From CALXJM01 sp963930325 (GTDB lineage: Bacteria > Bacillota > Clostridia > TANB77 > CAG-508), in contig CAWVME010000138.1 of the NCBI GenBank assembly GCA_963930325.1, forward strand, positions 1 through 39,589: a stretch of DNA of 39,589 nucleotides, read 5' to 3'. The position numbers and the translations under genes are program-made. This document shows positions 15,462 to 24,903 of this stretch, piece after piece (positions within the stretch are counted from its first letter, which is position 1; each line of letters begins with the position of its first letter). The notes below the pieces were generated by a model, which saw nothing but the letters and a program-made list of their open reading frames with translations, made no database searches and had not been told where the DNA came from.

Positions 15462-17417
15462 ATGAAAAAAATACTAAATAAGGTATGTGTAATTGGATTA
15501 ATTATAACTATACTGTGCAATATTCTTTTGCCACAATATGCTTATGCAACTGACTCAAGTTCTACAACTCCAAGTAGTGGAGGGACAACCAGTTCTACAA
15601 TACAATTTGATAATGAAGCAATAAGTGCAGAGGAAGCAGATATGGTACCAGTTAGCATTCCAATACCGATTCTCGGAGGAGTAATTGAACTACTTTTAGA
15701 TGCAATAAAATTATTAATAGTATTACCGGGAATGATTATTAATGGTGTAAATAGTGGAATTGGTGGGATGGAAGGAAATGAGGGAGAAACCTTTATTTCT
15801 TTATATAATATTTTATTTAATCAATTAGGAATAACAGACATCAATATTCTAGAATTTTCTTGGGGAACGCAACAAAATGCAATAGATGCTAATAGTGATA
15901 GTGCGGTAGCGACAATAAGAAGAAATATTGCTTATTGGTATTATGGAATTAGAAATTTAGCAATAGTTATATTGCTTTGTGTACTTATTTATATTGGAAT
16001 TCGAATGGCAATATCAACTATTGCAGAAGATAGGGCACGATACAAGCAATTATTAATGTACTGGTTTACAGCAGTGGTCTTGGTATTTATTCTACATTAT
16101 ATTATTCTTATAACTATTAATGTAAATACTGCTTTGGTTTCCATAATAGAAACAGCAGCAGGAAGCTCTAACTATTCAGCCAATATGGAAGCATACAATG
16201 GACTTCTGCTAGAAAGGGCATTTGGACTTCAAGAGGGTGTTGGTTGGAAAATTATTAACACTTTAATTGGAAGAATGAATAATATACCAGCATCTTTTGG
16301 AGCAGCAATACTTTACACAATTCTTAATGGAATGACTTTTGCATTTTTAATGCTATACATAAGACGTATGATCATTTTGTCGTTTTTAATATTGATTGCA
16401 CCAATTATTACAATTACTTATCCAATAGATAAAGTAGGAGATGGAAAATCGCAAGCACTAAATACATGGCTTAAAGAATTTATGTTTACAGTTTTAATAC
16501 AACCATTCCACTGTTTAATTTTTGTAATATTTGTTTCAACCGCAATGAACTTACTAAATGGAACATTTGCAAGTACTATATTTGCAATTGTTACAGTTAC
16601 TTTCTTATTCCAAGCAGAAGGAATTGTAAAGAAAATATTTGGATTCCAACAAGCAAGTACATTGGGAGATGCTATTAAATCTGCAGCAGCTATTACAGCA
16701 GGTACAAATTTGGTTAAAGGTATTGCATCTAAAGCTGGTAGTTCAATGAAAACAGGAAGCTCTGGCTCAACAAGTTCTAATACAAGCTCTGCTAATTCAG
16801 GGGCTTCGGGCTCAGGAGGAAGCAACTCAGGAGGAACGAGTACTAATGGAACTGCTTCGACTGGATCTGGCTCAGGGGGAACAGGTTCTGGAAATTCCGG
16901 AACAGGAACTTCTAATTCAGGTGGAAGAGTAAAAACATGGCTACGAGCACACCCAAAAACATCAAAAGCATTGAAGACAGGACTAAAAGGATATGCAAAA
17001 GTTGGAAAATTTGCTTTTGCAGCAGGTGTAGCTTCTCTAGGAGCTGGTACAGGAAACTTTATGCAAACTACAACTGCAGCTATAGGTGTAAATGAAGCAA
17101 TCAATTCAGTTGGCAATGGAATGAGAGCAAGAAGATATGCTAAAAACTTAAATAATGATTTGTATCTAGCAGGAAATGAATATGATGCAAGAGTACAAGC
17201 CTTAATAGATAGTGGCTTATCGCAAAATCAAGCTCATGCACAATTAAAGGCAGATATTACACGATTAATACATACAGAAATTGGTAGAATTAGAAATACA
17301 GAACCTCAAAATGAACGTTTAGCTACTATTTTACATGAAGCAGTTACAAGAGCAGAACAATTAGGAAAAGAAAAACCAGAAGAATTTGTATTTAAACAAG
17401 TAACTGGAGGGAATTAA
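15462..17417 (+). CDS. VirB6/TrbL-like membrane protein with Gly/Ser linker (third of three)
   Basis: This 651-residue protein has a rather weak ribosome site (GTTGGTG). A signal peptide (1-29) is followed by a Ser/Thr-rich stretch and an amphipathic or hydrophobic region (about 65-100). The VirB6 core runs from about W159 (YWYYGIRN) through IYIGIRMAISTIAEDRARYK, several helices, IAPIITITYPIDK and a TWLKEFMFTVLIQPFH block, ending near 410. Residues 426-488 are almost wholly Gly, Ser, Thr and Asn, a flexible linker with locally higher G+C. The last 160 residues are basic then helical (VKTWLRAHPKTSKALKTG...) and probably cytoplasmic. Three VirB6 paralogs in one locus imply a hetero-oligomeric channel or different protein partners. 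Confidence 0.8.
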   Translation: MKKILNKVCVIGLIITILCNILLPQYAYATDSSSTTPSSGGTTSSTIQFDNEAISAEEADMVPVSIPIPILGGVIELLLDAIKLLIVLPGMIINGVNSGIGGMEGNEGETFISLYNILFNQLGITDINILEFSWGTQQNAIDANSDSAVATIRRNIAYWYYGIRNLAIVILLCVLIYIGIRMAISTIAEDRARYKQLLMYWFTAVVLVFILHYIILITINVNTALVSIIETAAGSSNYSANMEAYNGLLLERAFGLQEGVGWKIINTLIGRMNNIPASFGAAILYTILNGMTFAFLMLYIRRMIILSFLILIAPIITITYPIDKVGDGKSQALNTWLKEFMFTVLIQPFHCLIFVIFVSTAMNLLNGTFASTIFAIVTVTFLFQAEGIVKKIFGFQQASTLGDAIKSAAAITAGTNLVKGIASKAGSSMKTGSSGSTSSNTSSANSGASGSGGSNSGGTSTNGTASTGSGSGGTGSGNSGTGTSNSGGRVKTWLRAHPKTSKALKTGLKGYAKVGKFAFAAGVASLGAGTGNFMQTTTAAIGVNEAINSVGNGMRARRYAKNLNNDLYLAGNEYDARVQALIDSGLSQNQAHAQLKADITRLIHTEIGRIRNTEPQNERLATILHEAVTRAEQLGKEKPEEFVFKQVTGGN

Positions 17418-17437
17418 ACTATAAAGGAGGGAAAAAG

Positions 17438-17962
17438 GTGAAAAATAAGAAAAAAGCAATTATTGTAATTATTCTAATTTGTTTATTGCTACTTAGTGTG
17501 ATATTTAGTATTTTAGTTGCTATAAAAAATAGTTCAATAAATGCACAAGGAACAATCGGAAATGAATTAGAATTAGGCTGGAGAACAGATGAACAACTAG
17601 CAGAAGCAGAAATAGTACAATTGAAAAATATGACAGAAAAGAAAAGAATGCAAACTTATTTTTCAAAATATCTCTCATACATGGAAGAAGGAAAATATGA
17701 ACAGGCTTATAATTTATTATATGATGAATTTAAACAAAATTATTTTCCAACAATAGAAGAATATATAGAATATGTGGAAAAAACATATCCAAAAATGCTA
17801 TTAGTAAATTATGAAAACATGGAAAGACAAGGAAAATATTTTATTATAGATACAACAATAACAGGAGTAAACGAGCAAGGAGAAACTGCAAAAATAGAGC
17901 AAAAATTTATTGTATATGAAAAAGACTATAATGACTTTATGATGTCCTTTAATGTAATTTAA
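17438..17962 (+). CDS. Small single-pass membrane protein, VirB8/NTF2-like (paralog A)
   Basis: This 174-residue protein starts at a GTG at 17438 behind AAAGGAGGG. One membrane helix (about 7-28) precedes an extracytoplasmic domain. From residue 86 it reads KYEQAYNLLYDEFKQ, then YFPTIEEYIEYVEKTYP, matching the neighbouring gene (residue 86, EYEKAYALLSTDCKE ... RIETFEEYVDRLFP). This helix pattern followed by beta strands is what NTF2-like domains show, the fold of VirB8 and Gram-positive TcpC/TraM proteins. A VirB8-like scaffold role is inferred from topology, pattern and place, not from a firm family match. Confidence 0.6.
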   Translation: MKNKKKAIIVIILICLLLLSVIFSILVAIKNSSINAQGTIGNELELGWRTDEQLAEAEIVQLKNMTEKKRMQTYFSKYLSYMEEGKYEQAYNLLYDEFKQNYFPTIEEYIEYVEKTYPKMLLVNYENMERQGKYFIIDTTITGVNEQGETAKIEQKFIVYEKDYNDFMMSFNVI

Positions 17963-17975
17963 ATGGAGGAATACA

Positions 17976-18923
17976 ATGGGAACAAATTTGAAAATAAAAA
18001 TACATAATTTTATAAGAAAATACAAAAGGTGGATATTTGTTATTCTTATTGCTTGGGGACTAGTTGTTGTTATTAATTACATTATTAAAAATCATGACTT
18101 TAAAGAAACTCCGAGTACTACATATGAACCACACACACCTATTATGGGAGGAAATACAGATGTAAATGAAAGAACAGAAGAGTCTATTTCTAATATTATT
18201 GATGAATTCGTAAAATACTGTAATGAAAAAGAATATGAAAAAGCATATGCCTTATTAAGTACAGACTGTAAAGAAAATGTATATCCAAGAATAGAAACTT
18301 TTGAAGAATATGTGGATAGACTATTTCCAACTAAAAAGGTATATACAATACAAAATTATTACAATAGTGATAATGATTACGTATATCGTTTAAGAATTTT
18401 TGATGATATTTTAGCTACAGGATTAACAGGAGAAGAAAAATTAAGCTATGTAACTGAGATTATCACTCTAAAAGTGGAACAGGGAGATTTAGTGTTATCT
18501 GTTAATGGATATATTGGAAAAGATATATTAGAATCAGTTTATGAAGACAAATATATAAAAATTACAGTAAAAAGCAGAGAAAAAACTTATGAAACAGAAA
18601 CTTATGAGGTGTTATTTAGTAACAAAACAGAGTACCGAATTGCTGTAATTGACCAAAACCCCATGAATGAAGTTCTATTAAAATTAAATATAGGTAAAAG
18701 AAATGCAAAAGGATTTTCAAACTCTAACTTAATTTTGGCACCAGGAGAGAGCAGAACAGTATATTTTAATTTCAGCAGATATTATCATGAAACAGATTTA
18801 CCAAAAGGATTGGAATTTAACAATATAAAAGTATTAAGAACATATCCACCAGTTTATGATGAAAATGGAGATGTAGTAGATGCAATTGACCAATACGGAA
18901 TAGAATTAAATTTTGAAAAATAA
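17976..18923 (+). CDS. Single-pass membrane protein, VirB8/TcpC-like (paralog B)
   Basis: This 315-residue protein starts 13 bases after paralog A, behind GGAGGA. A basic cytoplasmic N-terminus and one helix (about 19-38) precede two extracytoplasmic modules. The first (about 70-185) carries the shared pattern EYEKAYALLSTDCKE ... FEEYVDRLFP and looks NTF2-like. The second (about 190-315) is beta-rich (KYIKITVKSREKTYETETYEV) and looks immunoglobulin-like or like DUF4352-type modules. In Gram-positive T4SSs a bitopic protein with NTF2-like domains does the VirB8 job of linking channel and pilus. Its place beside the VirB6 genes fits. The function is inferred. Confidence 0.6.
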   Translation: MGTNLKIKIHNFIRKYKRWIFVILIAWGLVVVINYIIKNHDFKETPSTTYEPHTPIMGGNTDVNERTEESISNIIDEFVKYCNEKEYEKAYALLSTDCKENVYPRIETFEEYVDRLFPTKKVYTIQNYYNSDNDYVYRLRIFDDILATGLTGEEKLSYVTEIITLKVEQGDLVLSVNGYIGKDILESVYEDKYIKITVKSREKTYETETYEVLFSNKTEYRIAVIDQNPMNEVLLKLNIGKRNAKGFSNSNLILAPGESRTVYFNFSRYYHETDLPKGLEFNNIKVLRTYPPVYDENGDVVDAIDQYGIELNFEK

Positions 18924-18950
18924 GAACTATGAGAAAAAGAAGGTGAGAAG

Positions 18951-21900
18951 ATGGATGAAGAAAACAAAGAATTAAATGAGGAAGACATTAATCAAGAAGA
19001 AAAGGAACAATCAGAACAAGAAGAAACAGAACAAGAAGAACAAAATCAGGAAGAAACTCAAAAACCTAGTTCTGGAAGTAATGGCGCAAATAGTAGTAGT
19101 CCATCTGCCAGAGAAAGGATAAAACGAACACAAGAGCAAATAAAGAAACAATCAAGGGCAGAAGTACAAAAGAAAATAAAAAAAGAGATGCAAAAGAAAA
19201 TAAAAAAAGAGACAGAAAAAAGAATAGCAAAAGAAGCAGCAAAAAAGGCGGCAGTTGAAGCAGCTAAAAAAGAAGCTGCTAAAGCAGCAGCCAAAGCAGC
19301 AGCAGCAGAGGCGGCTAAAGCAGCAGCTGCTACCACAGCAAAAGCAGCAGCAACTACCGCAGCAGCAGCCACAGCAGGAACGGGAGGCGGTTGTGCTATT
19401 GGTTGTGCTGTTGCAATAGTAATTATAGTAATTATTATATTAATTATAGGTTCAAATTCATTTTTTAGTAATATGCCTGACTCCATAATTGGAAAAATAA
19501 CAGAATGGTGGGATGACACTTGGAGAGAAACAAAAGTATATTGGGCAGAGAGTGTTTCAGAAGAACTAGCAAAAGAAAGATTGGAAAGTACAGCACAATA
19601 TGTAGAAAATATGGGGTATGATTTAGCAGGATATGGCTTTTTAGACCCAGGAGAAGTAGAAGAAGATGAAGGAAAAAAAGTTGACTACAAATATATAGAA
19701 GTAGATGTAGATAGCAATGGTATTCTCTATTATGGAGGTATAAAGATAGTAGGTACATCAATAATTGGACAAGATTTACAATGGTCAATAAGTAGAGAAA
19801 ATTTAGGAAAAATCCTACCAGGAGTAGACCCAGGAGACGAATCAGCTAATATGATGGTTTTTAATACTACATTTAATCAAAGCGTTATAGAAGCAATTTT
19901 TGGACTAAAAACTAAACCATCATATGCAGTAATACGAGTTAGAATTGTTGAAGATAATGAAGGAAATAAAAAGATTGAGCCGGGAGAAGATGATGGTGCA
20001 TCTTTACATACTGTTTTGGAAAAAGATGAGAATGGAAATATTATTTATGCAGATAGTAGAGTATTATTGTCCTATCTTGCAGCAGAAGAAAGAACATATA
20101 TGTTTAAAGGGCAATATTGGAATATTCATGACTGGTGGGAAGGAAGCTTTTGGGACAAATTAGATATATTTAACTTCGTAAAAGACGTAGAAGAAGATAG
20201 AGAAGGAATGATTGAATTTGAACAAAGTGTCTTAGATGAATATGAGGAGTATAGTAATACTAATATACTAGATGAAAATGGTGAAGAAGAAGCATTAAAC
20301 CTAACAATAGATCGTGCAAATAGAATATTTTCAGTACCTTATATAGAAAGAAATGTCAACCTTTTTCCTATAAAATTTGGAGAATATAATTATGATTTAG
20401 TTGGATGGACAGGAAAGTATGGCAAACCAATTGAGTTTTCATTAGCCATGCATTTATCTACTATGTCACCGGATTTTACATATAAATTTGTAACAGATGA
20501 AGAATTAGAAAGTGTGGTTAGTATAAAGTTTGCAAAAATTCCATCTTCAAGAAGGCTATTGAGAGATGGAGCAGATGCACAAGAAGCTGAAGGACAAAGA
20601 CTACTAGAACAACTAGAGCAAAGAATAAGTGAAATAGAGGGATATAAAGAGAAAATAGAAAAAAACAATACGGATATAGAGGGATATAGAAATGAGATAG
20701 CAGACTTAGAAGCAGAAATGGAAAATGGACAGCCTCTTGCCAATAGTTTCATAGTGCAAGAAAAAAACTCATACGAGGAAGCCATTTCAGAACTTAGAGC
20801 AGAAAATTTTAAAATGCAAGAAATGATAGATTTCTTAGAGTCAGAAGAGATACAAAGTGCAATTGAAGTGGCAAGAGAATGTTTTTCTACCAATATTTTA
20901 AATGAAAATCAAAGATCTAAGCTAAAAGATATTATTTATGGGGGACAAAGTTGGATAACTGGAAGTAGATCAGGTGGACTAAATGATAAATTAGAAATGG
21001 AATTAGAATTAGAGGAATTTATCGGAATTTGTACATATAATGATCATTACAGTAGTGTCCAAATAAATGTACCATATATATCAGAAGTGACAAACCACTG
21101 GTATAGAAATTTATATTTTGGAACAGTCAACAGTGGAGCTGGATATGTAGTAAAAACAGATGCAAGTGGAGCTGCTACAGAAATAACAGACAGAGATGCT
21201 TTAATACAAATATTAAAATCTTATAGTAATACAGAAGCAGCTAACCGAATGGAAAAATATGTAGATATTATATTAGAAATACAGGAAGAATATAAAGTAA
21301 ATGCTTTGTTTACAGCAGCTGTTGGAATTATAGAATCTAGGTGGGGAACTGCAAGTAATGAAAACTTAAATAGTAGAAATAACTGGTTTAGTATTTCTGG
21401 AAAACAAGGGAACTATTGGACAAGACCAAGTGATGGACAAACATTTAATGAATATTCTTCGCCAGAAGAAGGAATTCGAGCATTTGGAAGACTGATTGGA
21501 GATATAGGAGCAGGAGGAGCTAGTGATAATTATTATTTTGGAAAAGGTAATATAACAGTAGGAGCAATTGCAGAACACTACTGCAACACTGATTGGGGCG
21601 AAAAAGTAAATAAACAAATGCAAGCTTTTTATAAATATGCAGAAGAAAATAATTTGATTGAAGGAAATACGACTACTATAGACGATACAGATGATACAGA
21701 AGAAGATTTTTCTGCTTATGAATTAGACTATAGTTTAGCTGAAACTTATGAAACTTCGGTTGTAGTACAGAAAACTTATGATGCATACGATGGAGAAGTA
21801 ACAGAAGTAGATGGTTGTGGACTATCTGCAGATGATTATACAGTACAAGTAACAATTCCATATGGTATTAAACAAGTATCTGAGCCAAAGGTATATGACA

Positions 21901-23960
21901 ACTCTAAAAGAGTAAAAGAATTATTAGGTGTAACAGATTATGATTTAAAAGAACTATATAATGAAGAATTACAAGAAATTGTTGAACAAGAATTGGAAGA
22001 AACTGGAGTAGAGTTAGAAGAGGATGAAGCTTGGCTAAGATTATCAGATACATATAAAGAAAGAGCCCAATATTATATTTTTGATGGAAGTGGTAGATCA
22101 GAAGAAAAACAAAACATTTCTCCAACCAAAAGTTCTATTACAGCAATGGCAATTTTAGAGAATGTTCATACAGAAGATGCTGCACACATTTTAAAAGATT
22201 TTAAAGAATTATTTAATGATATTGGATTTGAAGTAGAATTAGAAGAAGATATATCATCAACAGAAAAAAATCAATCTTTAAAATGGATATTTAAAGATTA
22301 TGTACCAGGGTATGATTGGCCATTAAAAGATGAAATTCCAGTATTAGAAGATGACAGATCAACTTATAGTTCAAGACCATTTGCTTATGTTGTAAAAAAC
22401 GGAAATCAATCCGAAGAAGACAGAAATGGTTTTACAGGAGGAGAAGAATTAGTTACACCAGGAAATTGTATAGTAAAGGATGTAGGACAAGATTATATTG
22501 TATTAGAGTTTGTAGATGTAACAAAAACAGAAAAGAAACAAGTAAGAGAATTTAAAAATGGGAAATATGAATTAGTAGAAGTAGAAGAAACCATGTACGA
22601 CAATGAAGTAAATGGAATGGTACTTTATGTATATGGATTAGATGTAGAAGAAGGAATAGAAAAGGATCAAAAACTAGAAGCAGAAACTAAAATAGGTACA
22701 GCAAATGCAGAGAAAAACTTAGAAATGGTTATGAAAGACCAATTGAATTCACCAGTTGTTGTATCTCAATACATATATCCACCAGAAATGACAGAAGTTA
22801 TATTTGACTTATCTGGATTAGAAGGATTAGCACTTGAAGTATGGACCAAATATTCAGCAGAAATAACGGAAATGGCAATTAAATATGGATTAGATCCATA
22901 TGCTATTATTGCAGTTATTTGTGTAGAATCTAGTGGACGTTTAGATCTTGATGATAATGGTATAGCTTATGGATTAATGCAATGTCATATGAAATATCAT
23001 GCAGTTAAAGATAAAGTATTAGTAGATGTCGATGGAAATAAAGAAACAAAGGATTGTTCACCTAGTGCAATGAAAGGAAATGCAAGCTTGCAAATAGAAT
23101 GTGGATGTCATGTACTTCGTAGTTATATATTCTATGATGATTGGACAGGTGGCAACTGGTTTAGAGGGTTAGGTGCATACAACAAAGGACCAAGCGGAAT
23201 AAAAAAACCAGGAGCTCTAGATAGATTTAGAAATGGATACTGGGGTAAAAAATATGGATTTGTAAATTTCTTTTATGGTGGAGAAGAAACCTGGGCTATT
23301 AAAAAAGAAGGTGGTAAATATTATCAAATATTTACTAATATAGAAACTGGAGAGATAACAAGAGAAGTAGAGGTAAGTTGGCCACCAGCAGGAGGACTTA
23401 AAGTTACTATCGGTGGAGGAAATCAGAATGCAGCAAATGGTGATGGATATACTACAACATATACTTCTACAGCAGGAAGAACTTTTAATGAATTTAAACA
23501 GAGTAGAGGAAGTTATAAAGGTCAGTTATATAGTGAAGGAACTATTTCAAGCTCTGGATGTGGACCAACTTCAGTAGCAATTGTACTAAGCGGATATGGA
23601 CAAAATGTAGATCCAGGAGATATTGCTAAAGCAATGGGTGGTGCACATAATGGAGGAACAAACGGATCAAACTTAGCGTCAGCTTTAAGGAGATATGGTC
23701 TTGGTGCAAGGCAAGTGAGTAGACCATCAGCTTCACAGATAAGGACACAGCTACAATCAGGTAAAGAAATCGTAGTATCAGTAGGATCAAGTCCAGATAG
23801 TAAATTTACTGGAAGTGGACATATTATGGCGATATTAGACATTAATAGCAATGATGAAGTATATATCTCAAATCCTAATCCACGTACATACAATGGTTGG
23901 ATACCATTAAATCAGTTTATTAAATATTGTTCTTATAAATATGCAGTTTTCGTAGAGTAA
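18951..23960 (+). CDS. Membrane-anchored triple-domain wall hydrolase of the T4SS (VirB1-like)
   Basis: This 1669-residue protein starts behind GAAGGTGAG. The cytoplasmic N-terminus is Glu/Gln-rich (1-38), then Lys-rich and almost pure Ala/Lys (about 91-141). One membrane helix lies at about 147-167. Residues 180-740 are unrecognised, with a coiled coil near 540-625. A glucosaminidase-type domain (about 765-902) has E795 in IIESRWG. A lytic-transglycosylase domain (about 1305-1430) has E1326 in VESSGR and the YGLMQ motif. The C-terminus (about 1505-1669) is a C39-like papain-fold peptidase with C1537 (SGCGPTS) and H1624 (GSGHIMAIL). VirB1-type enzymes open the wall for the T4SS; glycan and peptide-cutting domains together could make a complete passage. 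The family usually has one or two such domains, so three plus a long stalk is unusual. Confidence 0.88.
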   Translation: MDEENKELNEEDINQEEKEQSEQEETEQEEQNQEETQKPSSGSNGANSSSPSARERIKRTQEQIKKQSRAEVQKKIKKEMQKKIKKETEKRIAKEAAKKAAVEAAKKEAAKAAAKAAAAEAAKAAAATTAKAAATTAAAATAGTGGGCAIGCAVAIVIIVIIILIIGSNSFFSNMPDSIIGKITEWWDDTWRETKVYWAESVSEELAKERLESTAQYVENMGYDLAGYGFLDPGEVEEDEGKKVDYKYIEVDVDSNGILYYGGIKIVGTSIIGQDLQWSISRENLGKILPGVDPGDESANMMVFNTTFNQSVIEAIFGLKTKPSYAVIRVRIVEDNEGNKKIEPGEDDGASLHTVLEKDENGNIIYADSRVLLSYLAAEERTYMFKGQYWNIHDWWEGSFWDKLDIFNFVKDVEEDREGMIEFEQSVLDEYEEYSNTNILDENGEEEALNLTIDRANRIFSVPYIERNVNLFPIKFGEYNYDLVGWTGKYGKPIEFSLAMHLSTMSPDFTYKFVTDEELESVVSIKFAKIPSSRRLLRDGADAQEAEGQRLLEQLEQRISEIEGYKEKIEKNNTDIEGYRNEIADLEAEMENGQPLANSFIVQEKNSYEEAISELRAENFKMQEMIDFLESEEIQSAIEVARECFSTNILNENQRSKLKDIIYGGQSWITGSRSGGLNDKLEMELELEEFIGICTYNDHYSSVQINVPYISEVTNHWYRNLYFGTVNSGAGYVVKTDASGAATEITDRDALIQILKSYSNTEAANRMEKYVDIILEIQEEYKVNALFTAAVGIIESRWGTASNENLNSRNNWFSISGKQGNYWTRPSDGQTFNEYSSPEEGIRAFGRLIGDIGAGGASDNYYFGKGNITVGAIAEHYCNTDWGEKVNKQMQAFYKYAEENNLIEGNTTTIDDTDDTEEDFSAYELDYSLAETYETSVVVQKTYDAYDGEVTEVDGCGLSADDYTVQVTIPYGIKQVSEPKVYDNSKRVKELLGVTDYDLKELYNEELQEIVEQELEETGVELEEDEAWLRLSDTYKERAQYYIFDGSGRSEEKQNISPTKSSITAMAILENVHTEDAAHILKDFKELFNDIGFEVELEEDISSTEKNQSLKWIFKDYVPGYDWPLKDEIPVLEDDRSTYSSRPFAYVVKNGNQSEEDRNGFTGGEELVTPGNCIVKDVGQDYIVLEFVDVTKTEKKQVREFKNGKYELVEVEETMYDNEVNGMVLYVYGLDVEEGIEKDQKLEAETKIGTANAEKNLEMVMKDQLNSPVVVSQYIYPPEMTEVIFDLSGLEGLALEVWTKYSAEITEMAIKYGLDPYAIIAVICVESSGRLDLDDNGIAYGLMQCHMKYHAVKDKVLVDVDGNKETKDCSPSAMKGNASLQIECGCHVLRSYIFYDDWTGGNWFRGLGAYNKGPSGIKKPGALDRFRNGYWGKKYGFVNFFYGGEETWAIKKEGGKYYQIFTNIETGEITREVEVSWPPAGGLKVTIGGGNQNAANGDGYTTTYTSTAGRTFNEFKQSRGSYKGQLYSEGTISSSGCGPTSVAIVLSGYGQNVDPGDIAKAMGGAHNGGTNGSNLASALRRYGLGARQVSRPSASQIRTQLQSGKEIVVSVGSSPDSKFTGSGHIMAILDINSNDEVYISNPNPRTYNGWIPLNQFIKYCSYKYAVFVE

Positions 23961-23975
23961 AAAAGAGGTGATATT

Positions 23976-24827
23976 TTGAAAAAAAAGTTGATAATATGTT
24001 TAATGTTAACACTAATAATCTTGCTTGCAATTTTAATATGCATAATTATGATAGAAAAAGGAGCAGAAAAGATGAATGATGATGATATTATAAGAAAAGC
24101 AGAGTTGCAAAAAGTAAAAAACCCAGTATCATATTTTACTATTGCTAAATGCATAGAAAAATATAGAGACAATGGGCAAAATAGCAGAATTTATTATTTA
24201 TTAGCAGAAGAGTATAAAAAAGAAAAAAATATAACAATCGACAATGTATTGAGCAAAATATCACCTATTTCTGAAAATGCAACAATAAAAGAAATGTATG
24301 AAAGCGAGCAAGAAAATGAAATATCATATTATGTTGTGTATTTTTCAGAAAATAATGAATATGCTGGAGGATTAATTGTAGTACAAGATGAAGAAAATGA
24401 GGTATTTGCAGTATATCCAAATGAATTTGTAGAGGAAAGTAATTTTCAAACTATTGAAAATATAAACAACTTAGAAAATCAAATTCAAAAAATACAAAAA
24501 AATGCCTATAATACATATAATTATTTATATTTATCAAATGAAGAAATAGTACAAAGATATATAGAAAATTTTCACGAGAAATTAATTACTAACATAGAAG
24601 ACGCATACAGTTTATTAGATGAAAGATGCAAACAAGATAAATTTGAAACTTTAGATAAGTTTAAAAAATACGCGGATGAGAATGAAACATATTGGAATAA
24701 TATGGAGATAAAAAATGTTGAAGTAGAGCCAAATGAAGAGTTTGTAGAATATACATTTCAGGATAATAGAAATAATGAATATTACATAAAAGAAACTTAT
24801 GTAATGGAATATACAATAAATTTTTAA
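23976..24827 (+). CDS. Single-pass membrane protein related to the VirB8-like pair (paralog C)
   Basis: This 283-residue protein starts at a TTG at 23976, set by AGAGGTG at 23964-23970 and the typical MKKK signal that follows. One membrane helix (about 5-24) precedes about 165 acidic residues with no recognised domain. From residue 206 the pattern NIEDAYSLLDERCKQ ... KFKKYADENETYW matches the NTF2-like segment of the genes at 17438 and 17976, including the Cys of paralog B. It closes the T4SS operon: the next gene has its own promoter. The role is probably accessory or scaffold; the relation to the other two is seen by eye and should be treated as moderate. Confidence 0.55.
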   Translation: MKKKLIICLMLTLIILLAILICIIMIEKGAEKMNDDDIIRKAELQKVKNPVSYFTIAKCIEKYRDNGQNSRIYYLLAEEYKKEKNITIDNVLSKISPISENATIKEMYESEQENEISYYVVYFSENNEYAGGLIVVQDEENEVFAVYPNEFVEESNFQTIENINNLENQIQKIQKNAYNTYNYLYLSNEEIVQRYIENFHEKLITNIEDAYSLLDERCKQDKFETLDKFKKYADENETYWNNMEIKNVEVEPNEEFVEYTFQDNRNNEYYIKETYVMEYTINF

Positions 24828-24842
24828 ATATTTTAAAAATTT

Positions 24843-24872
24843 TTGAATAAACTTTCAAAAACTGGGTATGAT
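24843..24872 (+). promoter_or_regulatory. Likely promoter of the SH3b-CAP gene
   Basis: TTGAAT (24843-24848) and TATGAT (24867-24872) are 18 bases apart, with the predicted start about 25 bases before the ATG at 24904. The boxes are acceptable, not perfect. The site marks the probable boundary between the T4SS locus and the envelope genes. Confidence 0.5.
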
Positions 24873-24903
24873 TTAATAAATCATATATTAGGAGGGAAAG
24901 TTT

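Noticed and set aside
16418..17116. 232-codon - strand frame rich in Pro, Glu and Val
   Set aside because: It mirrors the Gly/Ser linker and helices of the VirB6 gene at 15462 and has biased, unnatural composition.
19058..19519. 153-codon open frame on the - strand rich in Ala and Val
   Set aside because: It is the complement of the Ala/Lys-rich coding stretch of the large hydrolase; no ribosome site and no gene-like sequence.
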